Shown one piece after another: positions 53,242 through 62,541 of a stretch of DNA of 64,000 bases. The DNA lies in NCBI RefSeq assembly GCF_042649685.1, contig NZ_JBHRZT010000032.1, forward strand, positions 1 through 64,000, written 5' to 3'. The position numbers were made by a program, and so were the translations under genes. The notes beneath the pieces were generated by a model. That model searched no databases, was not told where the DNA came from, and worked only from the letters and a program-made list of their open reading frames with translations. Numbering within the stretch: the first letter of the stretch is position 1; each line of letters opens with the position of its first letter. This stretch comes from Bacillus_BA songklensis. GTDB lineage: Bacteria > Bacillota > Bacilli > Bacillales > Bacillaceae_H.

Positions 53242-53284
53242 AACAAATGATTCATGATCTTTTCATGAATCATTTGTTATTTTA
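53242..53284 (+). terminator. Terminator after the MocR gene
   Basis: AACAAATGATTCATGA and TCATGAATCATTTGTT are perfect 16-base arms around TCTTT, then ATTTT. Confidence 0.85.
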
Positions 53285-53357
53285 GGGTGGTCACAGGTCT
53301 TTTACCGCGGATTGAGAAACAACTGAAGAGAAGGTGCGGCTGAAAAACATTGTAAAT

Positions 53358-54233
53358 CTATACTTTGTAATCTTCCAGCAAATGTTCAATAAACGTTTTT
53401 ATCGTTGAAGGCATAAAGGTGTCTTTTCGATAGACAACGCCCACGTCTTTTTTGGGGAGTGGATCAATAATGGGGATTTGCCGAATTCGATCATCATCAA
53501 TGTTTGCTAAATATGGCGTAGGTAAGATGGTGACTCCCTTATTAAGCAGCGTCATTTGCAGCAAGGATTGCATATCAGATAATTCGACAATCGGTTTTAA
53601 TGTGAAACCGGACTCCCTGCAGTAGTTGTCGATGTCTTGTCTTATTAAATACTTTTTTTGTAACAAGAAAATGGGTATCGATTGCAAATTTTCTAGTTTT
53701 ATAAAAGGAGCGTTCGCAAATTCGTGTTCGGCCGAAACAGCAAGAGAAAGTTCTGTGCAAAATAATCGTCTGCTTTCAAGTTGATTCTCTTTTATCGGTA
53801 AAAAAACAATGCCCATATCAAACTGATTATTTAAAATTTTTTCGATTGTTTCTTCGGTTGTTGTGTCAATAACGGACAATTCGATTCCCGGGTATCGTTC
53901 GTGAAATGATATGATGGAGGAAAGGAGCAAATAATTCCCCGAGCAGCCTATCGTTATTTTTCCTCGTTGTAAGTCCTTTAACTCATTAATTTCATTCCTT
54001 ACTTGATTCAATTCAAAAAATATGCGCTGTGTGTGCTGAAACAGGATTTGCCCCGCTTGGGTAATGTAAACCTTTTTTCCAATACGCTGAAAAAGAGGGG
54101 TTCCCAAATTGCTTTCTAAAATGCGGATTTGTTGACTTAGCGTAGGCTGGCTGATATGCAATTTTTCAGCTGCTTTGGTGAAATGAAGTTCCTCGCAAAC
54201 GGCTACAAAGTACTCTAGGAGACGTAATTCCAT
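53358..54233 (-). CDS. LysR-family transcriptional regulator
   Basis: 291 residues from the ATG at 54233 (GAGGTG, 6-base spacing), in preference to the GTG at 54242 that overlaps that site. The N-terminal helix-turn-helix is HFTKAAEKLHISQPTLSQQI, followed by a linker helix and a substrate-binding-like effector domain (GKITIGCSGNYLLLSSIISF). Divergent from the ThDP enzyme gene, so it probably controls that operon. Palindromes in the intergenic DNA fit LysR binding. The inducer is likely the pathway substrate. Confidence 0.9.
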   Translation of the reverse strand: MELRLLEYFVAVCEELHFTKAAEKLHISQPTLSQQIRILESNLGTPLFQRIGKKVYITQAGQILFQHTQRIFFELNQVRNEINELKDLQRGKITIGCSGNYLLLSSIISFHERYPGIELSVIDTTTEETIEKILNNQFDMGIVFLPIKENQLESRRLFCTELSLAVSAEHEFANAPFIKLENLQSIPIFLLQKKYLIRQDIDNYCRESGFTLKPIVELSDMQSLLQMTLLNKGVTILPTPYLANIDDDRIRQIPIIDPLPKKDVGVVYRKDTFMPSTIKTFIEHLLEDYKV

Positions 54234-54249
54234 AACGCTCACCTCTATG

Positions 54250-54292
54250 ATAGTTTTTAACTATGATTTCTATAGTTACAATAGTATTGTAA
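54250..54292. promoter_or_regulatory. LysR-type operator region
   Basis: ATAGTTTTTAACTAT (54250, ATAG-N7-CTAT, T-N11-A type) is followed by a perfect palindrome TTACAATAGTATTGTAA at 54276-54292. Both lie between the divergent lysR and ThDP genes. Confidence 0.6.
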
Positions 54293-54411
54293 AATGGTTA
54301 CCGTTCAACTTACAATATGTACATACTTAAATTCATGAATTTTAAGAAAATTACGAATATGTTTCGGGAAATTACTTAAAGAGTCCAGTTATCTAGAAAG
54401 GGGAGTTTACT

Positions 54412-56184
54412 TTGTTAAGTAAATATACAACGAGCACAGCATTTTTGGAAGCGCTTCAAGAAGCGGGTGTGTCCTATATTTTTGCTAATCTAGGAAGTGA
54501 TCATCCTGCCATGATCGAAAGTTTGGCGGAAGCGCGTAAGAAAAACATCAAGCTTCCCGAAGTCATTATTTGTCCTCACGAAATGGTCGCTTTAAGTGCG
54601 GCAAATGGTTACGCCCAGGTTACCGGCAAACCACAAGCTGTAGTTGTCCATGTAGAATGTGGAACTCAAAATCTTGGCGGGGCCGTTCATAACGCCGCTA
54701 AGGGCAGAGTGCCTGTTCTTATATTTGCCGGTGCTTCCCCATATACGCAGGAAGGTGAACAGGCTGGCAGCCGCAACGAGTTCATCCATTGGATTCAAGA
54801 TGTTTCCGATCAGCGCGGCATTGTTAGGGGATATACAAAGTACGATAATGAGATTCGAAGCGGTAAAAATGTAAAACAGATTGTTCACAGAGCCCTGCAG
54901 TTTGCCCAGAGTGCTCCGAAGGGACCGGTGTATCTCATGGGACCGCGGGAAGTGATGGAAGAAGAGACTGAACCTGTATCCATTAACACGGAGCTATGGC
55001 AACCAATAGCGCCGGCTGCACTTCCTCCCCAAGGGGTTCACGATATCGTTGAAGATTTAGTGAAAGCAGAAAAGCCGTTGATTATTACATCATATTTAGG
55101 ACGAAATCCGGACGCGGTGAAGGGGCTTTTACAGTTAAGTGAGCGGTTGTCAATACCGGTAATTGAGTCTGTTCCCAATTATATGAACTTTCCTGCCGAT
55201 CATCCTATGCATTGCGGCTATCAGTGGAACACGCCAGAACAAAACGAACTACTTGGTGCTGCCGATTTTGTGCTGGTTTTAGATAGTGATGTTCCATGGA
55301 TTCCGTTGAAAAATAAGCCGTCAGAAGATTGCACCATTTACTACATTGACGCAGATCCTTTAAAACAACAAATGCCTTTATGGTATATTCCATCTAAGCG
55401 TTTCTTTGCAGCTGATTCGCATATCGCCCTCCAACAATTGAACGAATTTTTAAGGCACACGGCTCTTGACGAAAAGGCCATTGTCAAGCGCCGCGCTACT
55501 ATTTCAAACATTCATTATGAACAAAGAGCGGAATGGCGCAAACATGAACAGTATCGAGAAGATAGGATTACGCCAGAGTATTTGACTGCTTGTGTGAGAG
55601 AGATCGTTGATGAAAACACGATCATCATGAACGAAGGAATTTCCAATTATGAAACCATTTACAAACACATTCAAGCGAAAAGGCCAGGTTCTATTATCGG
55701 AAGCGGTGGAGGCTCTTTAGGTTGGAATGGCGGCGCTGCGATTGGAGCCAAATTATCTTCAAAAGATAAAACAGTCATTAGTCTTACAGGTGATGGCTCC
55801 TATTTATTCAGCGTACCATCATCTGTTCACTGGGTGGCGCGTAAATATGACGCTCCATTCTTAACGATTATTTATAACAATCGGGGGTGGAAATCGCCAA
55901 AACTATCCACGTTAGGCGTTCATCCCAATGGAATTGCCAATGAGACAAATCAATTCTGGGTAGATTTTGATCCGCCTGCTGATCTAGCTAAGATTGCCGA
56001 AGCTGCTGGTGGTGCTTTTGCTCAAACAGTTAAAAAGCCAAGTGAGTTAAAAGAAGCATTACAGAACGCAATTCATGCCGTTAAGGAAGGTCGATCTGCT
56101 GTGCTGGATGTTTACCTTCCGGCGATTAATAGCGCCAATGAAAGCCGGTCTACTATGCTGGATGTTCAATTTTCTTCTATTTAA
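54412..56184 (+). CDS. ThDP-dependent decarboxylase-like enzyme (benzoylformate decarboxylase/ALS superfamily)
   Basis: 590 residues with a TTG start after GAAAGGGGAG. All three domains are present. The catalytic Glu is in ICPHEMVALSAANGYAQVTG, and the ThDP motif runs from SLTGDGSYLFS to IIYNNRGW. FAD-site features of acetolactate synthase are not obvious. Gene order with an aldehyde dehydrogenase and a carrier suggests a 2-oxo-acid decarboxylase feeding an aldehyde oxidation step. The last ~35 residues contain two similar blocks (GRSAVLDVY and SRSTMLDVQ), a short tandem duplication. The substrate is inferred. Confidence 0.75.
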   Translation: MLSKYTTSTAFLEALQEAGVSYIFANLGSDHPAMIESLAEARKKNIKLPEVIICPHEMVALSAANGYAQVTGKPQAVVVHVECGTQNLGGAVHNAAKGRVPVLIFAGASPYTQEGEQAGSRNEFIHWIQDVSDQRGIVRGYTKYDNEIRSGKNVKQIVHRALQFAQSAPKGPVYLMGPREVMEEETEPVSINTELWQPIAPAALPPQGVHDIVEDLVKAEKPLIITSYLGRNPDAVKGLLQLSERLSIPVIESVPNYMNFPADHPMHCGYQWNTPEQNELLGAADFVLVLDSDVPWIPLKNKPSEDCTIYYIDADPLKQQMPLWYIPSKRFFAADSHIALQQLNEFLRHTALDEKAIVKRRATISNIHYEQRAEWRKHEQYREDRITPEYLTACVREIVDENTIIMNEGISNYETIYKHIQAKRPGSIIGSGGGSLGWNGGAAIGAKLSSKDKTVISLTGDGSYLFSVPSSVHWVARKYDAPFLTIIYNNRGWKSPKLSTLGVHPNGIANETNQFWVDFDPPADLAKIAEAAGGAFAQTVKKPSELKEALQNAIHAVKEGRSAVLDVYLPAINSANESRSTMLDVQFSSI

Positions 56185-56255
56185 AATAGCGATTAAATAA
56201 ATGAATATACCGACCATTAAAGTGGAAAAAAGTTGAAAATGCCAATAAGAAAGGA

Positions 56256-57734
56256 ATGGTAACATTGATTACGGTTGCTCAAATATTTAGAGATGTCAAT
56301 AAACAATTTATTAATGGTGTATGGAAAGAGGGGAGTTCCAAGAAAACAGCTGCCATTGTAGACCCGTTTGACAATAGTGTGTTTACAGAAGTTGCATTAG
56401 CAAGCAAAACAGATGTTGATGAGGCTTACCGTACTGCTAAGGAAGCTCAAAAACAGTGGGAAGCAACACCGAAAGAAGAAAAAGTAAGAGTTATCGAAAA
56501 TGCGATGAGTATTTTAGAACAGTATAAGACAGAAGTTATTGATTTATTGATTCGTGAATCAGGGAGCTCTACACTCAAGGCAAATATCGAAGTACAAGCA
56601 GCTTTAGGAATTATGAATGAAGCCAAAACATTTCCTTATCGAATGGAACCTGTAAGGGTACCATCTCCTATACCGGGGAAAGAAAATCACATTTACCGTA
56701 AGGCTGCCGGTGTAGTAGGGATCATTGCACCGTTCAATTTCCCATTCCATTTATCGATGCGTTCGATTGCACCTGCCATTGCTGCCGGTAATGCGGTGGT
56801 ACATAAACCAGATTTACAAACTGCTATTTCAGGGGGAGCTATTATTGCCAAAATCTTTGAATTAGCGGGGCTCCCCAAAGGTGTTTTAAACGTGTTAATC
56901 ACGAAGTCAGCTGAAATCGGAGACAGTTTTATTGAACATCCGATTCCACGGGTGATTTCATTTACAGGATCCACCCCCGCAGGTCGCAAGGTTGGTTCTT
57001 TAGCCGGTAAAAACTTAAAGCGGGCGGCCCTTGAATTAGGTGGAAACAATCCGTTTATTGTGTTAAAAGATGCAAATTTGAAACAGGCCGTCGATGCTGC
57101 GGCTTTTGGAGGCTTTTTACATCAGGGGCAAATTTGTATGAGTATTAATCGTATTCTAGTGCATAGAAGCATTCATGATGAATTCGTTGACATGTTAGTA
57201 TCTAAGTTATCAAATCTTCCTTACGGCGATCCCAAAAAGCCGGAGGTTATTATCGGGCCTATTATTAATGAAGGGCATATTCAAGAAATCTTAAGTTTAG
57301 TAGAAACTGCCAAGAAAGAAGGAGCGACCGTCGCCTTGGAAGGGAAACGGGTAGGCAATGTTCTAACACCATTTGTGCTGACTAACGTGACCAACAATTC
57401 GACCATTGCACAAAGGGAAATATTTGGGCCGGCTGTTTCTGTTATTGCGTATGACTCTGAAGAGGAAGCTCTTGAATTAGCCAACGATACAGAATTCGGC
57501 TTAAGTTCAGCCGTGTTTACAAGTGACCTTGAGAAAGGATTAGAATTTGCCCAAAAGATAGAAAGTGGAATGACCCATGTGAACGATCAAACGGTGAATG
57601 ATGAACCGGAAGTTCCGTTTGGAGGGGAAAAAAGCTCGGGTCTTGGACGCTACAATGGGGAATGGGCATTGGAAGAATTTACAACGGTGAAATGGGTTTC
57701 AATCCAAACAGAAGCTAGAAAATATCCTTTTTGA
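56256..57734 (+). CDS. Aldehyde dehydrogenase (benzaldehyde/vanillin type)
   Basis: 492 residues. NAD(P)-dependent oxidation of an aldehyde to its acid. The motifs are GIIAPFNFPFHLSMRSI, HKPDLQTAISGG, SFTGSTPAGRKVG, the catalytic Glu in ALELGGNNPF and the Cys in QGQICMSINR. The style is that of B. subtilis YfmT (vanillin dehydrogenase) and benzaldehyde dehydrogenases. The nominal ATG at 56256 is close to AAAGGA; a TTG three codons later is better spaced. It lies 71 bases after the ThDP gene, likely in one operon. Confidence 0.88.
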   Translation: MVTLITVAQIFRDVNKQFINGVWKEGSSKKTAAIVDPFDNSVFTEVALASKTDVDEAYRTAKEAQKQWEATPKEEKVRVIENAMSILEQYKTEVIDLLIRESGSSTLKANIEVQAALGIMNEAKTFPYRMEPVRVPSPIPGKENHIYRKAAGVVGIIAPFNFPFHLSMRSIAPAIAAGNAVVHKPDLQTAISGGAIIAKIFELAGLPKGVLNVLITKSAEIGDSFIEHPIPRVISFTGSTPAGRKVGSLAGKNLKRAALELGGNNPFIVLKDANLKQAVDAAAFGGFLHQGQICMSINRILVHRSIHDEFVDMLVSKLSNLPYGDPKKPEVIIGPIINEGHIQEILSLVETAKKEGATVALEGKRVGNVLTPFVLTNVTNNSTIAQREIFGPAVSVIAYDSEEEALELANDTEFGLSSAVFTSDLEKGLEFAQKIESGMTHVNDQTVNDEPEVPFGGEKSSGLGRYNGEWALEEFTTVKWVSIQTEARKYPF

Positions 57735-57873
57735 ACTAGATTGGTATAAGCGTAGCATGATTTCTTAATAAAATTGTAACCGCTGTCATCCTGGGGGGGA
57801 GAACAACGAAGAATTGTTTAGAAAAAATGACGGATTCAGGGAGCCTTAATCGATTAAAAGGAGTGAATAGTTA

Positions 57874-59370
57874 ATGTTAAAAAAAGGATGGCAAAGGTAT
57901 CATACAATATGGACAATGTTGTTTTTGGGTTGGTTTGTTTCCTATATAGATCGAACAGCGACCGGTCCCGTTATCACATGGATGATTGAAAACAAAGTTT
58001 CATTTTTCTCTAATATTCCTAACCCGCATGAATTTGGGGGATTAATCGGAAGCTTGTTTTTTGCCGGATTTATGCTCAACCAGTTTCCAGGAGGTTATTT
58101 GGGAGATAAATTTGGATATCGGCCTGTTATTATTTTAAGCATCGTCTGGGCGGGCGTAGCTACGATATTGACAGGTTTGACAGGCGGACTTGTCATGTTT
58201 GTCATGTTACGTGTGCTTCTTGGCCTTGGTGAAGGTATACTTTATTCAAATGATCGTTCCTACATTGTATTTAATACCCCTCCTGAGAAGATAGGCTTAG
58301 GAATGGGGGTTGTTATTACTGGATTGTCTGTGGGACTTACTGTTGCAACGATTGGAACACCGTTGCTCCTTGGATTGGCAGAACCGATGATGGGGAAAGA
58401 GGCATGGCGATTCCCATTTCTGCTAATGGGTGGTATTAGTTTTCTCGTTGTAATCCTGATGTTCAAATTTATGAGACCGAATTCTAAGCTGAAACAGTCA
58501 GTAGATTCTGAGTCTCCAGGTGTGAAAGAGTACTATGGAAAAGCTTTGGTGCAGCTTTGTATGTATTCCGTCGTTTTTCTATCGATCATTATGGCGATTT
58601 ATTTTGCTTCTACGAAATTAGGAATATCGTCCGTTATGATTGCCTTTATTCTGACCGGTCTAGCCCCGTTGCTTATTCTTTATCTTTATAAAACAAAAAA
58701 ATCGGACGTATACCCGGTTCTTATGAATCGAAACCTTATTTTTCTCTACTTATCTGCCATTGCGATTATGTGGCACCTTTGGTTTTACGGGTTTTGGTCT
58801 GTATCGATCGTCCAGGAATTTGGCGGCGGAGCGTTGATGGGGGCAGCATTGGTTGCTTCATTTAATGGGCTTGCAGGTATCATAGGGTTCCCGCTGGGAG
58901 GGAGAATTTCTGATAAGGTAGCGAATAGGAGGAATGGCCGCCGGAATATACTAGCGATTTTGACCGGCCTTTTAACCGTTTCCATTTTCATCTTTACAGC
59001 TTATGTACAGCTTGGAAACAATAATCCAGTTATCATGTCTCTGATTTTGTTTGTTTCCGGGTTGTTCTTTTTCGCCTTGCAGCCTGTGGCACATGCGTTA
59101 ACGGCCGAACTTGCACCAGAGGGGAAACGCGGGACAGCCTTTGGGATGTGGAATTTAATTGCAGAAGTAGGCGCAGTTCTTTCTCCAGTTGTATCAGGGT
59201 TTTTACGTGACAGTACGCAAAGCTGGGGAGCACCATTGCTGCTGGATGGAGCCTTGATGGCCGCCAGCTGCTTGCTTGTCATGGCAATTTCAAGCAAGGG
59301 TCTTCAATCTTCTTCCCTTCATAAAGAGAATGAAGAAGTGTCCATTGAGAAGCAATCCATTCAGGCCTAA
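57874..59370 (+). CDS. MFS carrier, anion:cation symporter-like (aromatic or sugar acid)
   Basis: 498 residues, 12 helices. LGWFVSYIDRTATGPVITWM at helix 1, the MFS motif GGYLGDKFGYRP, and GRISDKVANRRNGRR in loop 8-9 resemble the ACS/phthalate-hexuronate family. An AAAGGAGTG site precedes the ATG, 139 bases after the dehydrogenase. It probably imports the substrate of the two upstream enzymes. A hairpin terminator follows. Confidence 0.8.
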   Translation: MLKKGWQRYHTIWTMLFLGWFVSYIDRTATGPVITWMIENKVSFFSNIPNPHEFGGLIGSLFFAGFMLNQFPGGYLGDKFGYRPVIILSIVWAGVATILTGLTGGLVMFVMLRVLLGLGEGILYSNDRSYIVFNTPPEKIGLGMGVVITGLSVGLTVATIGTPLLLGLAEPMMGKEAWRFPFLLMGGISFLVVILMFKFMRPNSKLKQSVDSESPGVKEYYGKALVQLCMYSVVFLSIIMAIYFASTKLGISSVMIAFILTGLAPLLILYLYKTKKSDVYPVLMNRNLIFLYLSAIAIMWHLWFYGFWSVSIVQEFGGGALMGAALVASFNGLAGIIGFPLGGRISDKVANRRNGRRNILAILTGLLTVSIFIFTAYVQLGNNNPVIMSLILFVSGLFFFALQPVAHALTAELAPEGKRGTAFGMWNLIAEVGAVLSPVVSGFLRDSTQSWGAPLLLDGALMAASCLLVMAISSKGLQSSSLHKENEEVSIEKQSIQA

Positions 59371-59416
59371 ATCAGGAAATGTGTTCGACATAAGGAAGTA
59401 TCGAGTCTAGGGGGAG

Positions 59417-59450
59417 TTGGCCGGTTTCTCTGTAAAGGGAAAGCGGCCAA
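59417..59450 (+). terminator. Hairpin after the MFS gene
   Basis: TTGGCCGGTTTCTC and GGAAAGCGGCCAA pair with one or two mismatches around TGTAAAG. Confidence 0.6.
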
Positions 59451-59488
59451 TATTCATTATGTCTGATAAGGGTTAGGAGGAGCAGATT

Positions 59489-59871
59489 ATGAATAAAATT
59501 TCCATTATAGGAGGGGCAGGGACGCTTGGGGCAACGATGGGTTTTCTTCTTTCACTTGATCAAAAGATAGAAGAAGTCTGTTTGGAGGTTCTCAAGTTCC
59601 TATTTTCAGCCGCGTTTCTCTTAATGGCAAAACATTAGTGATTTCAAGAGAGAAAAAAGAGGAAATCTATCAAGAAATGCAAAGCTGGTTTTTACGGTTT
59701 AATTCATTAAATATTAACCGTACCACAGGTTGGACATCAGGAATCGGAATGGCAAGGCTGATTAGCAGGTTGGTTGCTTCTGAACCGTCTGAAGTAGCCA
59801 CCTTAGTCCCATTAAATCCAGGACCAAGGTGGTTAATTTTTATAAATATTTCCCTCCAAAAGATCTTTTAA
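59489..59871 (+). pseudogene. L-lactate/malate dehydrogenase, internally deleted and frameshifted
   Basis: The first frame reads KISIIGGAGTLGATMGFLLS, the NAD Rossmann start, after an AGGAGG site. It jumps after EEVCLE into GGSQVPIFSRVSLNGKTLV, then QSWFLRFNSLNINRTTGWTS and GIGMARLISRLV, in another frame. This is the middle and helix region of LDH/MDH, where GDSQVPVWS and NRKGxTxxGIxxA are typical. About 100 residues in between and the C-terminus are missing. The 3' end touches the convergent Rrf2 gene. Confidence 0.8.
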
Positions 59872-60255
59872 GGTAGTATGATCCAATAAATCTGCCACAA
59901 CGTCCCGAATTAGAGCCCATAGGGGTTTTAATAAACAGCCGTTATCTTCAAGAGGACAATATTCATATGAGGTAATGCTTACACATCCCATAGGCGCAAG
60001 TGGACCTTCCAAGTCACGAATCACTTTTCCGATGATGATCTTATCGGGTGATTCCTTCAATGTATATCCTCCATATACCCCCCGTTTACTTTTAACATAG
60101 CCGTGGCTTTTTAAATGCAACAAAATTTGTTCCAGGTATTGTGGAGGCACTAATGTCTCTTGTGCAATGTCTTTAATCTGCATCAGTTCTTTTTCATCTT
60201 TGGCTAAGGTTATTAGAGCTCTTAGTGCGTATTCCCCTTTACTTGAAATCTTCAT
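59833..60255 (-). CDS. Rrf2-family transcriptional regulator
   Basis: 140 residues. The winged helix is MKISSKGEYALRALITLAK, LVPPQYLEQILLHLKSHG and SKRGVYGGYTL. Three Cys (MGCVSITSYEYCPLEDNGC), placed as in the [2Fe-2S] members IscR/NsrR, suggest a redox or iron-sulfur sensor. CymR lacks this set. Its divergent neighbour is a TauE/SafE exporter, so it may control sulfur export. Confidence 0.88.
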   Translation of the reverse strand: MKISSKGEYALRALITLAKDEKELMQIKDIAQETLVPPQYLEQILLHLKSHGYVKSKRGVYGGYTLKESPDKIIIGKVIRDLEGPLAPMGCVSITSYEYCPLEDNGCLLKPLWALIRDVVADLLDHTTLKDLLEGNIYKN

Positions 60256-60561
60256 ATGATGGTCACCCCAAAATTAACAACCTTTATACCATGTTATTGT
60301 ATGTTTAAAAATTATATACATAGGAGTTCGTCCATTTACAATATGGGACAAGCACATCTATATAAAAAAATTCATAATGTAATTTAGAAAGTCGACAAAC
60401 TTAATCATGTTACTTTGGAATCTTATTTTATGACGAAAAGGAGATTAAACCATAGCTAACACATTGAAATACTTTGTTGCAAAGGCTGATTGAAAAAATT
60501 GAAGGTCTGGACAATGAGGTGTGGTTAAAGGCATTTTATATTTAAAACAGGGGGATCATTT

Positions 60562-61422
60562 ATGCGTAAATTAATCATTTTTGCTTTCATTGGGTTTTTA
60601 GCACAATTAATTGATGGTTCACTCGGAATGGCGTACGGTGTTACTTCGACCACATTATTACTTACATTCGGAATTGCACCCACCGTTGCTTCGGCATCGG
60701 TTCATCTTGCAGAAGTTGTCACTACAGCAGCATCCGGTGCTTCTCATATCAAGTTTGGTAACGTAGACAAACAAGCCGTGTATCAACTCATTATTCCCGG
60801 TTCAATTGGCGCATTTGTGGGAGCGTGCTTTTTGAGCAATTTACCAGGAGATGTGGCAAAGCCATTTATTGCTTTATTTCTTATGCTTCTTGGTTTTTAC
60901 GTACTTTTACGTTTTTTGTTTACATTCGAATCCGGAATACAGAAAAAGTCAATTGAATTAACCCGAAAGCAATCCATCCCTCTTGGACTTATTGCAGGGT
61001 TTGCCGATGCCACCGGCGGAGGTGGATGGGGACCCATCGCTACACCGATTCTCTTATCTAAAAAAGGGAGTACAGCGAGAAAAGTTGTTGGTACAGTTGA
61101 TACTAGTGAGTTTGCTATTGCGGTTTCAGCCACTCTGGGCTTTTTGGTTTCCCTTGGTTGGGAAGAAGTGAACTGGTACTGGGTCATTGCACTCATGATT
61201 GGAGGTGTAATTGCAGCCCCGATTGCAGCATGGTTGGTAAAAAAATTGCCTGCTTACCTTTTAGGTGTCCTGGTGGGAGGGTTTATTATTCTGACAAATG
61301 CCCGAACTTTAATCAATACATGGTCAGCGGATGCAGCCTGGGTACCTTTTATTTATGCATTTATATTGATTGGATGGTTCTTGGCAATCAATTATTCTAT
61401 TAGAAAGAACAAGCTAAAATGA
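60562..61422 (+). CDS. TauE/SafE-family sulfite or organosulfonate exporter
   Basis: 286 residues, about eight membrane helices. The two halves carry the family pattern GFLAQLIDGSLGMAYGVTST and GLIAGFADATGGGGWGPIAT. Members export sulfite, sulfoacetate or related anions. A GGGGG site precedes the ATG. The Rrf2 gene lies 306 bases upstream on the other strand, in DNA with no further gene. Confidence 0.88.
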   Translation: MRKLIIFAFIGFLAQLIDGSLGMAYGVTSTTLLLTFGIAPTVASASVHLAEVVTTAASGASHIKFGNVDKQAVYQLIIPGSIGAFVGACFLSNLPGDVAKPFIALFLMLLGFYVLLRFLFTFESGIQKKSIELTRKQSIPLGLIAGFADATGGGGWGPIATPILLSKKGSTARKVVGTVDTSEFAIAVSATLGFLVSLGWEEVNWYWVIALMIGGVIAAPIAAWLVKKLPAYLLGVLVGGFIILTNARTLINTWSADAAWVPFIYAFILIGWFLAINYSIRKNKLK

Positions 61423-61513
61423 GGTGACTCTATTAAAACCAATGTAGACAATTCCTGACTCATTTGTAGATTTAAGAAAAATCGGAAGAATTATAGTTTG
61501 GAAGGAGACTTGT

Positions 61514-61949
61514 ATGGGTAAGCAAAAAAAATCAATTTATTCAAAGTCTGCAAGATGGACGAAGTGTTTGGGTGGATGGCACAGAAGTTGATGTTGCGAC
61601 GGACGAAAACTTTACTGGTACATTATCAACAATCTCCCGCTTATTTAGTATGTTCGATGAGCCAAAACAGAAAAATCTTGTAGGGTATCCTAGTCCTAAA
61701 ACAATAGAGTTCGTCCATTTAGCTTTTTTGGTACCGCACTCTTATGATGATTTATTGAAGAGAAGAACCACTTTTGAAGTATGGAGTCAATCAACAGACG
61801 GTGTTATGAGCCGTTTATCAGACTATGCCAGATCAAGATTAATTCATTATCTTGATAGGATGACAATTTTTTACTCTTTTTCAAACTTTTTTGCCAAAAT
61901 CCCGTGTTTGTTTATTGGAATAGTTTGTGTTGGGATGCAGGCAATTTAA
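61514..61949 (+). pseudogene. hpaB: hpaB (4-hydroxyphenylacetate 3-monooxygenase) N-terminal fragment
   Basis: After a GGAAGGAG site and ATGGGTAAGC an early frameshift in an A run separates the start from the real frame. That frame reads QSLQDGRSVWVDGTEVDVAT, FTGTLSTISRLFSMFD, VGYPSPKT and FLVPHSYDDLLKRRTTFEVW. These are about 105 N-terminal residues of the HpaB FADH2-dependent oxygenase. After DYARSRL homology ends and a stop follows at 61949. The reductase HpaC and the ring-cleavage genes are not in the window. Confidence 0.8.
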
Positions 61950-62133
61950 CATTTTTATAGAGAGAAGTTTAGGGAACCGGCCCCAATGAAGCTTCAGCAA
62001 CTTCCAACAAAAGCTAGAAGGGGCTACATCATTTCTCTTCTATTGCAGGGCAGATACTGGATCGAATTATTTGGTCGTAATCGTGATTTTTAGAGAATAT
62101 GATGGAATGAAATGGTAATGGAGGAGTGATGAC

Positions 62134-62319
62134 ATGAAAAACATTCTTCGTACAGCAGTTGAAAGAAGAAAGCAATACCTCATTCATAAGCTCATTCATT
62201 TGGGGGCGTATGAACGGAAAGATTGTCACCTGTTAAATCGTAATTTAACAGACCTGGAGGAGGAGTATAAATACATGATGGAGCAAGAAAAGGGGGAAAT
62301 AGGGAGAAGATTGACTTAA
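62134..62319 (+). CDS. Fur-regulated basic protein FbpA-like
   Basis: 61 residues: RTAVERRKQYLIHKLIHLG, then Y-R-DCHLL and LTDLEEEY. These match B. subtilis FbpA, a small basic protein that, with FbpB, helps the FsrA sRNA act under low iron. An AATGGAGGAGTGATG site precedes the ATG. I saw no clear Fur box just upstream. The basic motif RR-KQYL-KL is conserved. Confidence 0.7.
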   Translation: MKNILRTAVERRKQYLIHKLIHLGAYERKDCHLLNRNLTDLEEEYKYMMEQEKGEIGRRLT

Positions 62320-62375
62320 GCCGAACAGATCATTGGAAGTTGCCTAAATGGTACGTATCCGGTAAGATGCAAAAA

Positions 62376-62422
62376 GCGAGGGAACCCTTGGTTTACCAAA
62401 GATTTCTCGCCTTTTGTTTTTT
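62376..62422 (+). terminator. Terminator after fbpA
   Basis: GCGAG...CTTGG, TTTA loop, CCAAAG...CTCGC, followed by a long T run (CTTTTGTTTTTT). Confidence 0.75.
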
Positions 62423-62541
62423 ATAAGAACGGCGATGTTAACTAAGATTGCATATAGGATACAAAATGAGGTATTTTCTCTTCATTTGAAGACTTTAACA
62501 TCATTTCTAAGCCCCTCAAGTAAGCTTTGTGAGCGAGAGTA

